Shown: in pieces, positions 15,345-24,821 of the stretch
Layout: every line of letters starts with the position of its first letter
How positions within the stretch are numbered: the stretch's first letter is position 1
Source of the DNA: Bacteroidia bacterium
GTDB lineage: Bacteria > Bacteroidota > Bacteroidia > Cytophagales > Cyclobacteriaceae
Direction: 5' to 3'
Length of the DNA: 39,197 bases
Assembly: GCA_030430675.1 (NCBI GenBank)
Contig: JAUIKU010000017.1
Coordinates: 1-39,197, forward strand
Program-made: the position numbers and the translations under genes
The notes under the pieces: generated by a model
Database searches by the model: none
What the model was told of the DNA's origin: nothing
The model's input: only the letters and a program-made list of their open reading frames with translations

Positions 15345-16024
15345 GAACCCTGGGTTTATTCATAACAATTTTCCTGCTGACAGATAACCCTTCTGTCTTT
15401 GGCCAGAATGGGAGATCCATGCTGATCACCGAAATCTCCGGGAATAAGTATGAAAAAAAAAGCTACGACAAAGGGGGATCAATAAAAAGTTATCAAATGT
15501 TTCATTTGGGAACTATCGAATCCAAAGGGAAGTATTACGAGCTGCCCATGAAGACCTACAGTTACGACCGCAATAAACAATTAAAAGACAGTGCTGAAAC
15601 CCGGCTGCGTTGTGATTTTGAAAATAGCAATCTTAATATGAACATTTTCCCTTTTGCTGAGAAGGCGGTGAACAAAACGGTGATCTTAAGTACCGAAGGA
15701 TCACACCTAATCTATCCCAAAAATCCTGAGACTGATAATGAACTGGAAACCGTGGAATTTGTCATGGCAATTGATGGCGGTGTACTTGATTTGTTCGGGA
15801 GCAGGACGGTGATCAAATTATTAGATCGAAAAGTTATTGCCGACCAGATGGATAAATCGAAGTACGTTATTAACTCTACAATGACTATAAAATCTTATCT
15901 AATTGGCATAAGAATCTTGGCCATAACGTATCGGGTAGAAGAGCTGATCAGCAATAGCAAAGGAATTTTGGAACAGAAATTCACAGAGCCAACAGGTGCT
16001 TATTTTACTTTAAAATTGATGTAA
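15341..16024 (+). CDS. Secreted protein of unknown function (DUF3108/TapB-like)
   Basis: A 227-residue exported protein. The signal peptide (LGLFITIFLLTDNPSVFGQ) is followed by a beta-strand-rich domain: YDKGGSIKSYQMFHLGTIES, KYYELPMKTYSYD, MNIFPFAEKA, and YRVEELISNSKGILEQKF. The pattern of long alternating strands with ESKGKYYELP resembles the DUF3108/TapB-like lipoprotein-type folds of Bacteroidota, but this is weak. It overlaps prs by four bases (ATGA), the last gene of the nucleotide cassette. An energy-metabolism enzyme operon ending in a secreted protein is unusual. Confidence 0.5.
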   Translation: MRTLGLFITIFLLTDNPSVFGQNGRSMLITEISGNKYEKKSYDKGGSIKSYQMFHLGTIESKGKYYELPMKTYSYDRNKQLKDSAETRLRCDFENSNLNMNIFPFAEKAVNKTVILSTEGSHLIYPKNPETDNELETVEFVMAIDGGVLDLFGSRTVIKLLDRKVIADQMDKSKYVINSTMTIKSYLIGIRILAITYRVEELISNSKGILEQKFTEPTGAYFTLKLM

Positions 16025-16093
16025 ACCGGCCACATGTGAATTTGACCTGGGAACTTAATGCCAGATTAGGACATAATATCTAAACTAATTGAT

Positions 16094-18175
16094 ATGGAAC
16101 ATCAACACGAACACCACCATCACGTCAGGCATACCGCTGCCAATGAAAAGAACCAAATACACCATGATCATAAAAACATGCAACACCCTCATGGTGGGCA
16201 CAATCCCGCACACGGTGAAATGGGTCACGACCATCACAAAATGATGATTGAAGATTTTAAAAAGCGATTCTGGGTATCCGTAGTAATCAGCTTGCCTGTG
16301 TTGGCACTTTCCGAGATGATTCAAAGATTTCTGGGGTTTGAATTCAATTTTCCTGGAGACAAATATGCTTTGTTCGCCCTTTCATCAGTAGTATTCTTTT
16401 ATGGCGGCTGGCCTTTCCTGACTGGTTTAGTGAAGGAGCAAAAAGCCAAGGGCCCAGGCATGATGACCTTGATCGGAATGGCCATTACTGTAGCCTATGT
16501 GTACAGTGCAGCAACTATTTTCGGTCTTGAAGGGGAGGACTTTTTTTGGGAGTTGGTCACCTTGATTGATATTATGCTACTTGGCCACTGGATAGAGATG
16601 AAATCGGTATTAGGAGCTTCAAAGGCCTTACAATTGCTGGTAAGCATGATGCCCTCTGAAGCCCACCTGGTAAAGGGCGAAACCATTGAAGACGTTAAGT
16701 TGGAAGACTTGAATCCCGACGATGTTATTCTCATTAAACCAGGTGAAAAAGTTCCTGCTGATGGCGTCATTGTTGAGGGTACTAGTTACTTAAATGAGGC
16801 AATGCTTACCGGAGAATCAAAACCTGTAAAAAAAGATGTTCATGATAAAGTCATAGGAGGTTCCATTAATGGTAATGGAGCCCTTAAGGTCAGGGTGGAG
16901 CACACTGGTAAGGACAGTTATCTCAACAAGGTGATTACCATGGTAGCAGAAGCTCAAAAAAGTAAGTCAAAAATGCAGAATCTTTCCGACAGGGCAGCCA
17001 AATGGCTCACATATATTGCCTTATCGGTAGGATTTGGTACGCTGATAGTATGGTTGCTATTAGGTTACGATTTCGTCTTTGCCTTGGAACGTATGGTTAC
17101 TGTCATGGTGATTTCTTGCCCCCATGCTCTAGGGTTGGCCGTTCCTTTGGTGGTGGCAATTTCAACTGCAGTCTCAGCTCAGCATGGCCTGTTGATCAGG
17201 AATAGAACCGCTTTTGAAGAGTCACGTAAGATCTCCGCGTTGGTATTTGATAAAACCGGTACTCTCACCAAAGGGGAATTCGGGGTTACCCGTTACCAGG
17301 CCCGATCTCAAAACTACGATAAACAAGAAGTTCTTCGCCTGGCCAGCGCTTTGGAACAAACCTCTGAACATCCGATCGCTATTGGAATTGTTGAAAAAGT
17401 AAAAGAGATAGGAATAAACATACCAAAGGTGGAAAATTTCAACGCCATCACCGGTAAAGGAGTGGAGGCTACTGTTGAAGGGAAAGCGGTAAAAGTGGTA
17501 AGCCCTGGCTACCTGAAAGACAAAAATATACCCATCCCAGAGGGTGCCTATACCAGTGCAGCAGAGACCGTTGTGTTTGTGATCATTGATGACCGCTTGG
17601 AAGGATACATTGCCCTGGCAGATGAAATACGTCCTGAGAGTGCCGAGGCCATTAAAACCTTTAAGGATAATAATATCAAGGTAATGATGGCTACCGGGGA
17701 CAATGACACTGTAGGAAAGGCCGTAAGCAATGAATTAGGGCTAGATGGATACTATGCAGAGGTGCTTCCCCATCAAAAAGTGGAGATTGTCAAAGAACTG
17801 CAGGCCAAGAATGAGTTTGTGGCCATGACCGGCGATGGTGTCAATGACGCCCCAGCGCTGGCACAAGCGGACGTAGGAATTGCAGTAGGTTCGGGTACTG
17901 ACGTAGCGGCCGAAACCGCTGATATAATCTTAGTGAACAGCAACCCCAGGGATATTGCCAACTTGATACTTTTTGGCAAAGCGACCTACAATAAAATGAT
18001 CCAAAACCTGCTTTGGGCCACTGGGTACAACACATTTGCCATCCCTTTGGCTGCTGGTGTGTTATACAACCTTGGCTTTGTGCTAAGCCCCGCGGTTGGG
18101 GCAGTGTTTATGAGCTTAAGCACTATTATTGTCGCCATTAACGCACAACTGTTAAAAAGGAAAATTGGGAATTGA
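16094..18175 (+). CDS. copB: Copper/silver-translocating P-type ATPase, CPH (P1B-3, CopB) type
   Basis: A 693-residue P1B ATPase exporting copper or silver from the cytoplasm. The N-terminus of about 50 residues is His-rich (HQHEHHHHVRH, HHDHKNMQHPHGGH) in place of HMA domains. The membrane metal motif is CPH (Cys342-Pro-His344) in VISCPHALGL, diagnostic of the CopB subgroup. The actuator motif is MLTGESKPV, the phosphorylation site DKTGTLT has Asp386, and the hinge is AMTGDGVNDAPAL. The length is normal for the family. The stop overlaps the next start codon by one base. CopB-type pumps are associated with Cu2+ or Cu+/Ag+. Confidence 0.95.
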   Translation: MEHQHEHHHHVRHTAANEKNQIHHDHKNMQHPHGGHNPAHGEMGHDHHKMMIEDFKKRFWVSVVISLPVLALSEMIQRFLGFEFNFPGDKYALFALSSVVFFYGGWPFLTGLVKEQKAKGPGMMTLIGMAITVAYVYSAATIFGLEGEDFFWELVTLIDIMLLGHWIEMKSVLGASKALQLLVSMMPSEAHLVKGETIEDVKLEDLNPDDVILIKPGEKVPADGVIVEGTSYLNEAMLTGESKPVKKDVHDKVIGGSINGNGALKVRVEHTGKDSYLNKVITMVAEAQKSKSKMQNLSDRAAKWLTYIALSVGFGTLIVWLLLGYDFVFALERMVTVMVISCPHALGLAVPLVVAISTAVSAQHGLLIRNRTAFEESRKISALVFDKTGTLTKGEFGVTRYQARSQNYDKQEVLRLASALEQTSEHPIAIGIVEKVKEIGINIPKVENFNAITGKGVEATVEGKAVKVVSPGYLKDKNIPIPEGAYTSAAETVVFVIIDDRLEGYIALADEIRPESAEAIKTFKDNNIKVMMATGDNDTVGKAVSNELGLDGYYAEVLPHQKVEIVKELQAKNEFVAMTGDGVNDAPALAQADVGIAVGSGTDVAAETADIILVNSNPRDIANLILFGKATYNKMIQNLLWATGYNTFAIPLAAGVLYNLGFVLSPAVGAVFMSLSTIIVAINAQLLKRKIGN

Positions 18176-19266
18176 TGAAGGATAAGATAATGGTAGTAGG
18201 GGGATACGGAGATGTTGGTAAACGCATCTGCCGTGACCTAAGTGTCAGATATCCAGGCAGGGTGATTGTGGCGGGAAGAGATCCTAATAAAGCAAAGCAA
18301 TTTGCCCAAGCCTTTAAAGGAAAAGTAGCCTGGCAATTATTGGATATCATTGAAGAAAGCTATTATTCGGATGTCCTGCGTGATGTTCGCATAGTTATTA
18401 TGTGTTTCGACGCACCGGATGACAGTTTTGCTAAAGAGTGCTTTAAAAATGGAACAGACTATATTGATATATCAGCCACCTACGAACTGCTTTCGCAAAT
18501 CTATCAGCTGAATGATAACGCCAAAATAAATGGATGTACAGGCATTTTAAGCGTGGGATTGGCCCCTGGATTGACCAATCTTCTGGCTAAGTCTGCTATT
18601 CAAGGTTTATATAACGTCGAACGAGTCGACATTTACATATTGATAGGATTGGGGGATGACCACGGAGAGGCCTCCATATATTGGGTTTTGGATAACATTA
18701 ACGCTGATTTTATGATTTGGGTTGAGGACAGTCAGGAAAAGGTAAGGAGCTTTATTGAGAGTAAAAGTACGGTATTTCCCTCGCCATTGGGTAAAAGAAA
18801 GGCTTATCGATTCAATTTTTCCGATCAGCATGTGCTTCCACAAACCTTGAAAGTGCCTACTGTAGGCACATGGGCTTGTTTTGAGGACCGCAAAACTACT
18901 GAGTTAATGCATTGGTTGCGCGTTTCAGGGCTTTCTAAATTAGTCAAGCGCGATCCACTACGCAAACTGGCTAAAAATGTGTTCGATAGCATTAAGGTGG
19001 GCACTGACATTTTTGCGGTTAAAGTGGAAGCTACAGGATGGCAAGAAAGCCAGGCTGTAATCAAAGAGCGAGTGGCTCAGGGACATAGTGAAGCCTCCAT
19101 TACTGCACAGATCGCCTCCCAGGTGGCCGGATACGTTTTGGAAAATGATCTTCCCCATGGTGTGTTCCATATCGAGGAGGTCTTTGATCCAGATGATTTC
19201 TTTCAAGGTTTGAGTTCTATTGATATATCATATAATGAACGAACGGCTGAAAAAGCTATAGTGTAA
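18175..19266 (+). CDS. Saccharopine-dehydrogenase-like NAD(P)-binding oxidoreductase
   Basis: A 363-residue soluble protein with an N-terminal Rossmann fold: MVVGGYGDVGKRICRDL shows G-G-Y-G-D-V-G, followed by GRDPNKAKQFAQAF. The rest (YIDISATYELLSQ, GILSVGLAPGLTNLLAKSA) resembles saccharopine dehydrogenase or the trans-acting enoyl reductase family. The substrate is unknown; such proteins appear near P-type ATPases in several stress islands, in my recollection. The ATG at 18175 overlaps the last base of copB, and an MFS gene follows 31 bases later, so it is co-transcribed with the copper pump. Confidence 0.75.
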   Translation: MKDKIMVVGGYGDVGKRICRDLSVRYPGRVIVAGRDPNKAKQFAQAFKGKVAWQLLDIIEESYYSDVLRDVRIVIMCFDAPDDSFAKECFKNGTDYIDISATYELLSQIYQLNDNAKINGCTGILSVGLAPGLTNLLAKSAIQGLYNVERVDIYILIGLGDDHGEASIYWVLDNINADFMIWVEDSQEKVRSFIESKSTVFPSPLGKRKAYRFNFSDQHVLPQTLKVPTVGTWACFEDRKTTELMHWLRVSGLSKLVKRDPLRKLAKNVFDSIKVGTDIFAVKVEATGWQESQAVIKERVAQGHSEASITAQIASQVAGYVLENDLPHGVFHIEEVFDPDDFFQGLSSIDISYNERTAEKAIV

Positions 19267-19297
19267 TTGTTCAATTAGTTCTACACCCTTCCTATTC

Positions 19298-20566
19298 GTG
19301 CTACGACACCTGCAGAACAGAAAAATTGTTGCAGTATTAATTAGCCTATTTCTCATAGCCCTAGGCTATGGAGTTATCCTGCCGGTACTTCCGTTTTATA
19401 CTGAAAGATTGGCCTTAACTGAAGGAATTAGTGGAGATCAGATTTCCCTTCACGTGGGATGGCTAACCGGTATATATCCACTCTTACAATTATTTTTCGC
19501 ACCGCTTTGGGGTAGGATGTCAGATAAGGTAGGAAGAAAGCCTTTAATTCTCCTTGGTCTTTTGGGGTTTGTGATCATGCAACTATTGACCTCCATGGCT
19601 ACCTCCCTTCTTGTGCTCTATACTGCCAGGATTATTGGAGGTGCTTTTTCTTCCACCATTTACCCGGTAGGCAATGCTTTTATTAGCGACCTTACTTCTT
19701 TAGAAACCCGGGCACAAGGATTCGCTCTTTCAGGTGCAGCTATAAGTCTTGGAGTAGTCCTAGGACCGTCTATTGGAGGATTTCTAGCACAGAACCAACT
19801 TCATCTACATTTGGAGATGGGTCACTTCCATTTAGACAATTACTCGGTCCCATTCTTATTTTTAGCGTTCCTAGGGATTATTATCATCCCGATAATAGCA
19901 TTTCTGATTAAGAGACGAGATCATCCGGAAAGAATCGAACTAAGTGGTCAAAAAAGTTTGGCCTCTCCTTTTAGTTTTGACCACAACAAAATAAGTCTCT
20001 TTCTATTTTTGTCATTTCTCTACCAGATGATCCTCACCTTATTTGAATCAGTTTTTTCGCTTTATGCTAAAAATGTATGGGACTATAATGCAGCTTCAAT
20101 TGGGCTCGGATTTATGATTTGTGGACTGGTGATGGGTATTTTGCAACCTTTAGTAACTGCTCCAAAGGTACAAAAATACATTTCAGGAATTTTCCAGATC
20201 ATTACAGGGTTTGCTCTTTTTGGAATCTGTTTGGTGTTGTTAATCTTTAGCAAAAATCAATACACTACCTGGTTCTTAATCACCGGACTGGCAGCTGGAG
20301 GTGCGTTAATCGCACCCAATATAATTACCATGATTTCATTGCGAGAAAAGTTGGCTGGAAAGGCCATGGGGATTCAAAGTTCGGTAAACAGCTTCGGACA
20401 GGTAATTGGACCAGTTGTTGGCACCTGGATATTTGCTACTAATCCACAGCTACCATACTTATCTATAGGTGCAGCCACGTTATTACTGGCGTTGTTGTTG
20501 CTAATGGGTCGTAAGAAGTTAATACTTTTGATCGGTAATACCTCAACCCAGGTAGATGGTCACTAA
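19298..20566 (+). CDS. MFS transporter, TetA-like
   Basis: A 422-residue major facilitator with about 12 membrane helices. Helix 1 is IVAVLISLFLIALGYGVIL. The cytoplasmic motif A is WGRMSDKVGRKPLIL in the loop between helices 2 and 3. GAFSSTIYPVGNAFISDLT and GVVLGPSIGGFLA match the drug:H+ antiporter-1 (TetA) pattern. It probably exports a small organic molecule; substrate unknown. The start is GTG at 19298, since no in-frame ATG lies before the first helix. The next gene starts inside its last codons (overlap of 11 bases). Confidence 0.85.
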   Translation: MLRHLQNRKIVAVLISLFLIALGYGVILPVLPFYTERLALTEGISGDQISLHVGWLTGIYPLLQLFFAPLWGRMSDKVGRKPLILLGLLGFVIMQLLTSMATSLLVLYTARIIGGAFSSTIYPVGNAFISDLTSLETRAQGFALSGAAISLGVVLGPSIGGFLAQNQLHLHLEMGHFHLDNYSVPFLFLAFLGIIIIPIIAFLIKRRDHPERIELSGQKSLASPFSFDHNKISLFLFLSFLYQMILTLFESVFSLYAKNVWDYNAASIGLGFMICGLVMGILQPLVTAPKVQKYISGIFQIITGFALFGICLVLLIFSKNQYTTWFLITGLAAGGALIAPNIITMISLREKLAGKAMGIQSSVNSFGQVIGPVVGTWIFATNPQLPYLSIGAATLLLALLLLMGRKKLILLIGNTSTQVDGH

Positions 20567-20996
20567 CAAAGAAACCTGTCTTTACATTATCGCTATCGTA
20601 GCATTTATTTTCAATTTTGTTTGGGAGAATCTTCATGATTCCTGGTATGCTGATTATAACATAATCATGCGACGGTTTTTTTATTTTGGATGCACCTTGG
20701 GAGATGTCTTTCTGGTATTTTTTGTATACGGACTGGTGGCTTGGATCCAAAAAGATTTATTATGGTTAAAACATTTCCCGAGGGGAGGGCTGTTGCTGAC
20801 CTTAGTGTTCAGTATGGTAATTGCTGTCTTGGCGGAAGGGATTGCTCTAAAATTGCAATTATGGAATTATAACGAAAAAATGCCTTTAGTGCCTGTAATA
20901 GGTATTGGTCTATCCCCGTTCCTCCAGATTACACTACTTCCCGCTTTGACCTTCTATATTACTCACAGGATATTCACAGGTGTCAATAGGACATAA
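20556..20996 (+). CDS. Four-helix membrane protein of unknown function
   Basis: A 146-residue membrane protein with about four hydrophobic helices (IIAIVAFIFNFVWENLHD, FYFGCTLGDVFLVFFVYGLV, LLLTLVFSMVIAVLAEGIA and LQITLLPALTFYITHRIF). The ENLHDSWY and NEKMPLVPVIGIGLSPFLQ segments look conserved in character, but I cannot assign a family. The ATG at 20556 overlaps the MFS gene by 11 bases, so the two are translationally coupled and may work together. Confidence 0.6.
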   Translation: MVTNKETCLYIIAIVAFIFNFVWENLHDSWYADYNIIMRRFFYFGCTLGDVFLVFFVYGLVAWIQKDLLWLKHFPRGGLLLTLVFSMVIAVLAEGIALKLQLWNYNEKMPLVPVIGIGLSPFLQITLLPALTFYITHRIFTGVNRT

Positions 20997-21091
20997 TTTT
21001 GTAAAACAAACACCAAATAATAGTACCTCATAGACTTGCTTCAATATTAAATTATATCACGCAACAACCTTTTAGCTTGTTAAGCTTTGCT

Positions 21092-21649
21092 ATGATCGGT
21101 CAGACTCTATATGTCAGTAATATGGTATGTGGCCGATGCGTTTCCGTGGTTGCAGAAGTTCTAAGGAAGGTCAATATTCCTTTTGTAAGTATACAGCTCG
21201 GAGAAGTGGAATTATTAGGTCCAATGAATCAAATGAACAGGGAAAAGCTTTCGTTGAAATTGGGATTACACGGATTTGTGCTATTGGATCATGAAAACAC
21301 TTTGATGATAGAAAGGGTAAAGGAATCAATCTTAGAAATCATCAATGATAACTCCGCTGTTGGTAAAACAAGTTATGCCCAGCTTATTGCTGAAAAGTTT
21401 CATCTGGACCGCCAACAGATAAGTGCATTATTTGAGTCTGTAAAATGTATAAGCTTAAAAAAGTATGGAGATCTGCAAAAAGTGGAACATGTCAAGGAAT
21501 GTCTGATCAATGAAAGTTTAACTATTCAACAGATAGCGTATAAACTTGGATATCGAAACATTCATCATCTATCCAATCAGTTTAGAGAAATAACCGGGAT
21601 GACCCCAGCAAGATTTAGAAGTCTAAAAATGTTCGACGGAAGTTTATAA
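21092..21649 (+). CDS. HMA-AraC fusion regulator, short form (paralogue 2)
   Basis: A 185-residue regulator, taking ATG 21092 rather than TTG 21077. The N-terminal HMA-like domain has NMVCGRCVSVVAEVL with both Cys, then FVSIQLGEVELLG. The C-terminal AraC domain contains ISLKKYGDLQKVEHVKECL, TIQQIAYKLGYRNIHHLSN and QFREITGMTPARFRS. There is no C-terminal extension. The upstream neighbour ends 95 bases earlier and the next paralogue begins 87 bases after its stop. The first DNA-reading helix differs most from the other two copies, so it may recognise another site. Copper sensing is inferred from the HMA part and from copA downstream. Confidence 0.82.
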   Translation: MIGQTLYVSNMVCGRCVSVVAEVLRKVNIPFVSIQLGEVELLGPMNQMNREKLSLKLGLHGFVLLDHENTLMIERVKESILEIINDNSAVGKTSYAQLIAEKFHLDRQQISALFESVKCISLKKYGDLQKVEHVKECLINESLTIQQIAYKLGYRNIHHLSNQFREITGMTPARFRSLKMFDGSL

Positions 21650-21736
21650 ATGTGGACCCACGTGTTTAGTTTTGTCCAACCGGCATATCAAAGCTCAAGA
21701 ACCACTATGTCCCTTCATTTTCTCAAGTAATCGACT

Positions 21737-22297
21737 ATGAGACACTATATAAAAAATATGGTATGTAACCGTTGTATAATGGTGGTTAAAAACGAGTTGG
21801 AAAAGATAGGATTTGAACCTTTCAACGTCAGATTGGGTGAAGTGGAACTCAGCCAGGAATTGAGTGCCAGCGACAAGGACAGAATTAACAAGCATCTGCA
21901 GACTTTCGGTTTCAAATTTATTGATGATAAGCGAAGCAGGTTAATCGGACAAATCAAATCCTCAATTATTGAACTGGTTCACCAACAAAACAGCAAATTA
22001 AAAACGAATCTATCGGAATTTTTAAGCAGCAAGCTTAGTCACGACTACACCTATCTTTCCAAGCTTTTTTCAGAAGTGGAGGGTACCACCATTGAAAAGT
22101 ATTTTATTGCCCAGAAAATTGAAAAGGTCAAGGAATTGTTGGTTTACGATGAGTTATCCCTTAGCCAAATTGCATTTCAACTGAATTATTCAAGCGTAGC
22201 ACACCTAAGCAATCAGTTCAAGAAAGTAACAGGCCTAACACCCAGCCATTTTAAAAACATCAAATCTGACAAACGCAAGCCGCTTGATGAGGTGTAA
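21737..22297 (+). CDS. HMA-AraC fusion regulator, short form (paralogue 3)
   Basis: A 186-residue regulator. The HMA-like domain starts MRHYIKNMVCNRCIMVVKNEL and contains FNVRLGEVELSQ. The AraC part is YTYLSKLFSEVEGTTIEKYF followed by LSLSQIAFQLNYSSVAHLSN and QFKKVTGLTPSHFKN, closer to the long paralogue at 5505 than to its tandem neighbour. It ends 84 bases before copA. The region between contains a promoter-like element, so this protein is the best candidate for the direct copA regulator; that link is inferred. Confidence 0.82.
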   Translation: MRHYIKNMVCNRCIMVVKNELEKIGFEPFNVRLGEVELSQELSASDKDRINKHLQTFGFKFIDDKRSRLIGQIKSSIIELVHQQNSKLKTNLSEFLSSKLSHDYTYLSKLFSEVEGTTIEKYFIAQKIEKVKELLVYDELSLSQIAFQLNYSSVAHLSNQFKKVTGLTPSHFKNIKSDKRKPLDEV

Positions 22298-22315
22298 ATG
22301 ATATAAATCTTTTCA

Positions 22316-22345
22316 AAAATCCTGTAACGTTCTCAAATACATTTG
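22316..22345 (+). promoter_or_regulatory. copA promoter with shared GTAAC motif
   Basis: A consensus -7 element TACATTTG is at 22338-22345. Nine bases upstream lies AAAATCCTGTAAC (22316-22328), which matches AAAATCGTGTAAC before copZ in 12 of 13 bases. The motif occupies the spacer region of the promoter. A Shine-Dalgarno-like AAGGA precedes the ATG at 22382. Confidence 0.5.
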
Positions 22346-22381
22346 TTTCGTCCTTTGCTATGTATTTAGATTCATAAGGAA

Positions 22382-24793
22382 ATGCCAACAAATCAAAACG
22401 AATTCTTTCTGCCCCTGGAAGGAGTAGAAAGTGAACACTGTGCGCTAATAGTAAACAAGGGCTTGGATAAAGTTCAAGGATTAGACACCCATAAGGTTGA
22501 ACTTAATAGCAGGCGAGCAGTTATTCATTCAAATAACCCTCAATCCATTTCGGAAGCGGTTAAGGCCATCAAAAATTTAGGCTATGGAGTTACCTCTGTC
22601 AAAAAGACCTTACCTGTGCTGGATATGACCTGTGCCTCATGCGCCGCTATTGTTGAAAGTATTCTGAAAGCTCAAACTGGTGTATTGGATGCTTCGGTAA
22701 ATTTTGCCACTGCCAAAGCAACTGTAGAATATATCCCTGGAGTTGTTGAAATACCTGACCTCAAAAAAGCTGTGCAATCCATCGGTTATGATCTATTAAT
22801 TGATAATAACCCAGAGGAAACGGGTACGCTTGAAAGCATTCAACAGAAAAACTTTACTCAATTAAAAAGGAAAACCTATTGGGCCCTGGCATTAGCCACT
22901 CCCGTGGTGGTGATTGGGATGTTTTTTATGGATTTGCCTTTTGCTCATGAGATTATGTGGGCGTTGAGCACTCCGGTGATTTTTTGGCTGGGCCGGGATT
23001 TTTATAAAAATGCCTGGAAGCAAGCCAGGCACCGTTCAGCTAATATGGATACCCTGGTAGCACTAAGTACCGGTGTTGCTTATACTTTCAGTGTTTTCAA
23101 TACCTTATTCCCTCAATTCTGGCACCAAAAAGGCTTGCATGCACACGTATATTTTGAAGCAGCCGCTGTAATCGTTGCCTTTATTTTATTAGGCAAGCTT
23201 CTGGAGGAAAAAGCCAAAGGCAACACTTCCTCTGCCATCAAAAAATTAATGGGATTACAACCCAAAACGGTTACCATAGTACACTATAATAAACATCAGG
23301 TTCAGATTCCCATTGAAGAAGTGAAAATTGGCGACATCGTTTTGGTGAAGCCCGGTGAAAAGATTGCCGTGGACGGAACAGTAACCGAGGGTAGTTCTTA
23401 CGTGAACGAAAGCATGTTGAGCGGCGAGCCTGTGCCAGTGTTGAAAAAGGAAAACGAAAAAGTATTCGCTGGAACCATTAACCAAAAAGGCAGTTTCAAG
23501 TTCAGGGCTGACAAAGTAGGCAGTGACACCATGCTTGCCCAGATCATCAAAATGGTACAGGATGCACAGGGCAGTAAAGCCCCGGTGCAAAAGCTGGTTG
23601 ATAAAATTGCCGGCATCTTTGTTCCTGTAGTTATATTAATCGCCATAGCCGCATTTATTGCCTGGAATCTAATGGGAGGTGATAATGGTTTCACCCAGGG
23701 ACTGCTTGCTTTGATAACCGTTCTGGTCATTGCCTGTCCCTGTGCACTGGGATTGGCCACACCTACAGCCATTATGGTAGGTGTGGGGAAAGGGGCGGAA
23801 AAGGGCATCTTAATTAAGGATGCTGAAAGCCTGGAACTAGCGAAAAAAGTGAATGCGGTACTATTGGATAAGACCGGAACAATCACACAAGGTAAACCCA
23901 TTGTTGTCAACGAATTTTGGATTGACCAGGATAATTTGCTCAAACAGATTCTGTTCAGCATTGAAAAACAATCCGAGCATCCATTGGCAGAAGCGGTAGT
24001 CCAACATTTGGACCATCAACAATTCGTGCTGATTTCCGATTTTGAAAGCATCACGGGTAAAGGAGCAAGAGCCACATACGGACAAGAAACCTACTATGTA
24101 GGGAATAAAAGGCTGTTGGAAGAAAATAGTATTGCTATTGAAAGCTCAATTCTCAAACAGGCTCTGCAATGGCATCAACAGGCCAAAACAGTTATCTTGT
24201 TTGCCAACAGTGAAAAGGCACTGGCAATATTAGCAATTGAAGATCAAATTAAACCGACCGCCAAAACTGCCATTAAGGAATTACAGGATCAGGGCATTGA
24301 AGTATTTATGCTCACGGGTGATAATGAAGTTACTGCAAAAGCGGTTTCCCAAAATCTGGGTATTGATCATTACCAATCCGAGTTATTGCCGGATCAGAAA
24401 GCTGCGTTTGTCAAGCAATTACAGAAAGCAGGCAAAGTCGTAACCATGGTTGGTGATGGAATCAATGACAGCACCGCCCTGGCCCAGGCCGATGTAAGTA
24501 TTGCCATGCGTAAAGGAAGTGATATCGCCATGGATGTAGCCAAGATGACTATCATTTCATCAGAACTGACCAAAATACCGGAGGCTATCCGGTTATCGAA
24601 ATCGACCGTAGCTACCATTAAACAAAACCTGTTTTGGGCCTTCATTTATAATCTGATTGGTATCCCCATCGCCGCAGGAATTCTTTACCCGTTCACCGGG
24701 TTTTTGCTCAATCCTATGCTGGCTGGAGCGGCTATGGCATTGAGTAGTGTAAGTGTGGTAAGCAACAGCCTAAGATTGAAGTGGAAAAAGTAA
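22382..24793 (+). CDS. copA: Copper-translocating P-type ATPase, CPC (P1B-1, CopA) type
   Basis: An 803-residue Cu+/Ag+ exporter. The first N-terminal HMA-like repeat is degenerate, with SEHC (Cys20) in place of CxxC. The second is complete, DMTCASC with Cys84 and Cys87. Then come the membrane helices, actuator MLSGEPVPV, metal motif CPC (452-454) in VIACPCALGLATPT, phosphorylation site DKTGTIT (Asp496), hinge VGDGINDSTALAQADVS, and the late helix pair ending SSVSVVSNSLRLK. Length is normal for a two-HMA enzyme. It lies between the tandem HMA-AraC genes and a CopZ-like chaperone, a classic copper-homeostasis layout. Confidence 0.96.
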   Translation: MPTNQNEFFLPLEGVESEHCALIVNKGLDKVQGLDTHKVELNSRRAVIHSNNPQSISEAVKAIKNLGYGVTSVKKTLPVLDMTCASCAAIVESILKAQTGVLDASVNFATAKATVEYIPGVVEIPDLKKAVQSIGYDLLIDNNPEETGTLESIQQKNFTQLKRKTYWALALATPVVVIGMFFMDLPFAHEIMWALSTPVIFWLGRDFYKNAWKQARHRSANMDTLVALSTGVAYTFSVFNTLFPQFWHQKGLHAHVYFEAAAVIVAFILLGKLLEEKAKGNTSSAIKKLMGLQPKTVTIVHYNKHQVQIPIEEVKIGDIVLVKPGEKIAVDGTVTEGSSYVNESMLSGEPVPVLKKENEKVFAGTINQKGSFKFRADKVGSDTMLAQIIKMVQDAQGSKAPVQKLVDKIAGIFVPVVILIAIAAFIAWNLMGGDNGFTQGLLALITVLVIACPCALGLATPTAIMVGVGKGAEKGILIKDAESLELAKKVNAVLLDKTGTITQGKPIVVNEFWIDQDNLLKQILFSIEKQSEHPLAEAVVQHLDHQQFVLISDFESITGKGARATYGQETYYVGNKRLLEENSIAIESSILKQALQWHQQAKTVILFANSEKALAILAIEDQIKPTAKTAIKELQDQGIEVFMLTGDNEVTAKAVSQNLGIDHYQSELLPDQKAAFVKQLQKAGKVVTMVGDGINDSTALAQADVSIAMRKGSDIAMDVAKMTIISSELTKIPEAIRLSKSTVATIKQNLFWAFIYNLIGIPIAAGILYPFTGFLLNPMLAGAAMALSSVSVVSNSLRLKWKK

Positions 24794-24821
24794 GCATCTG
24801 TAAATCTTGCAAATCAATTCC

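Noticed and set aside
23398-23961. Open frame of 187 codons on the - strand inside copA
   Set aside because: It is antisense to the conserved core of the ATPase and shows no domain or signal; it reflects codon bias of the real gene.
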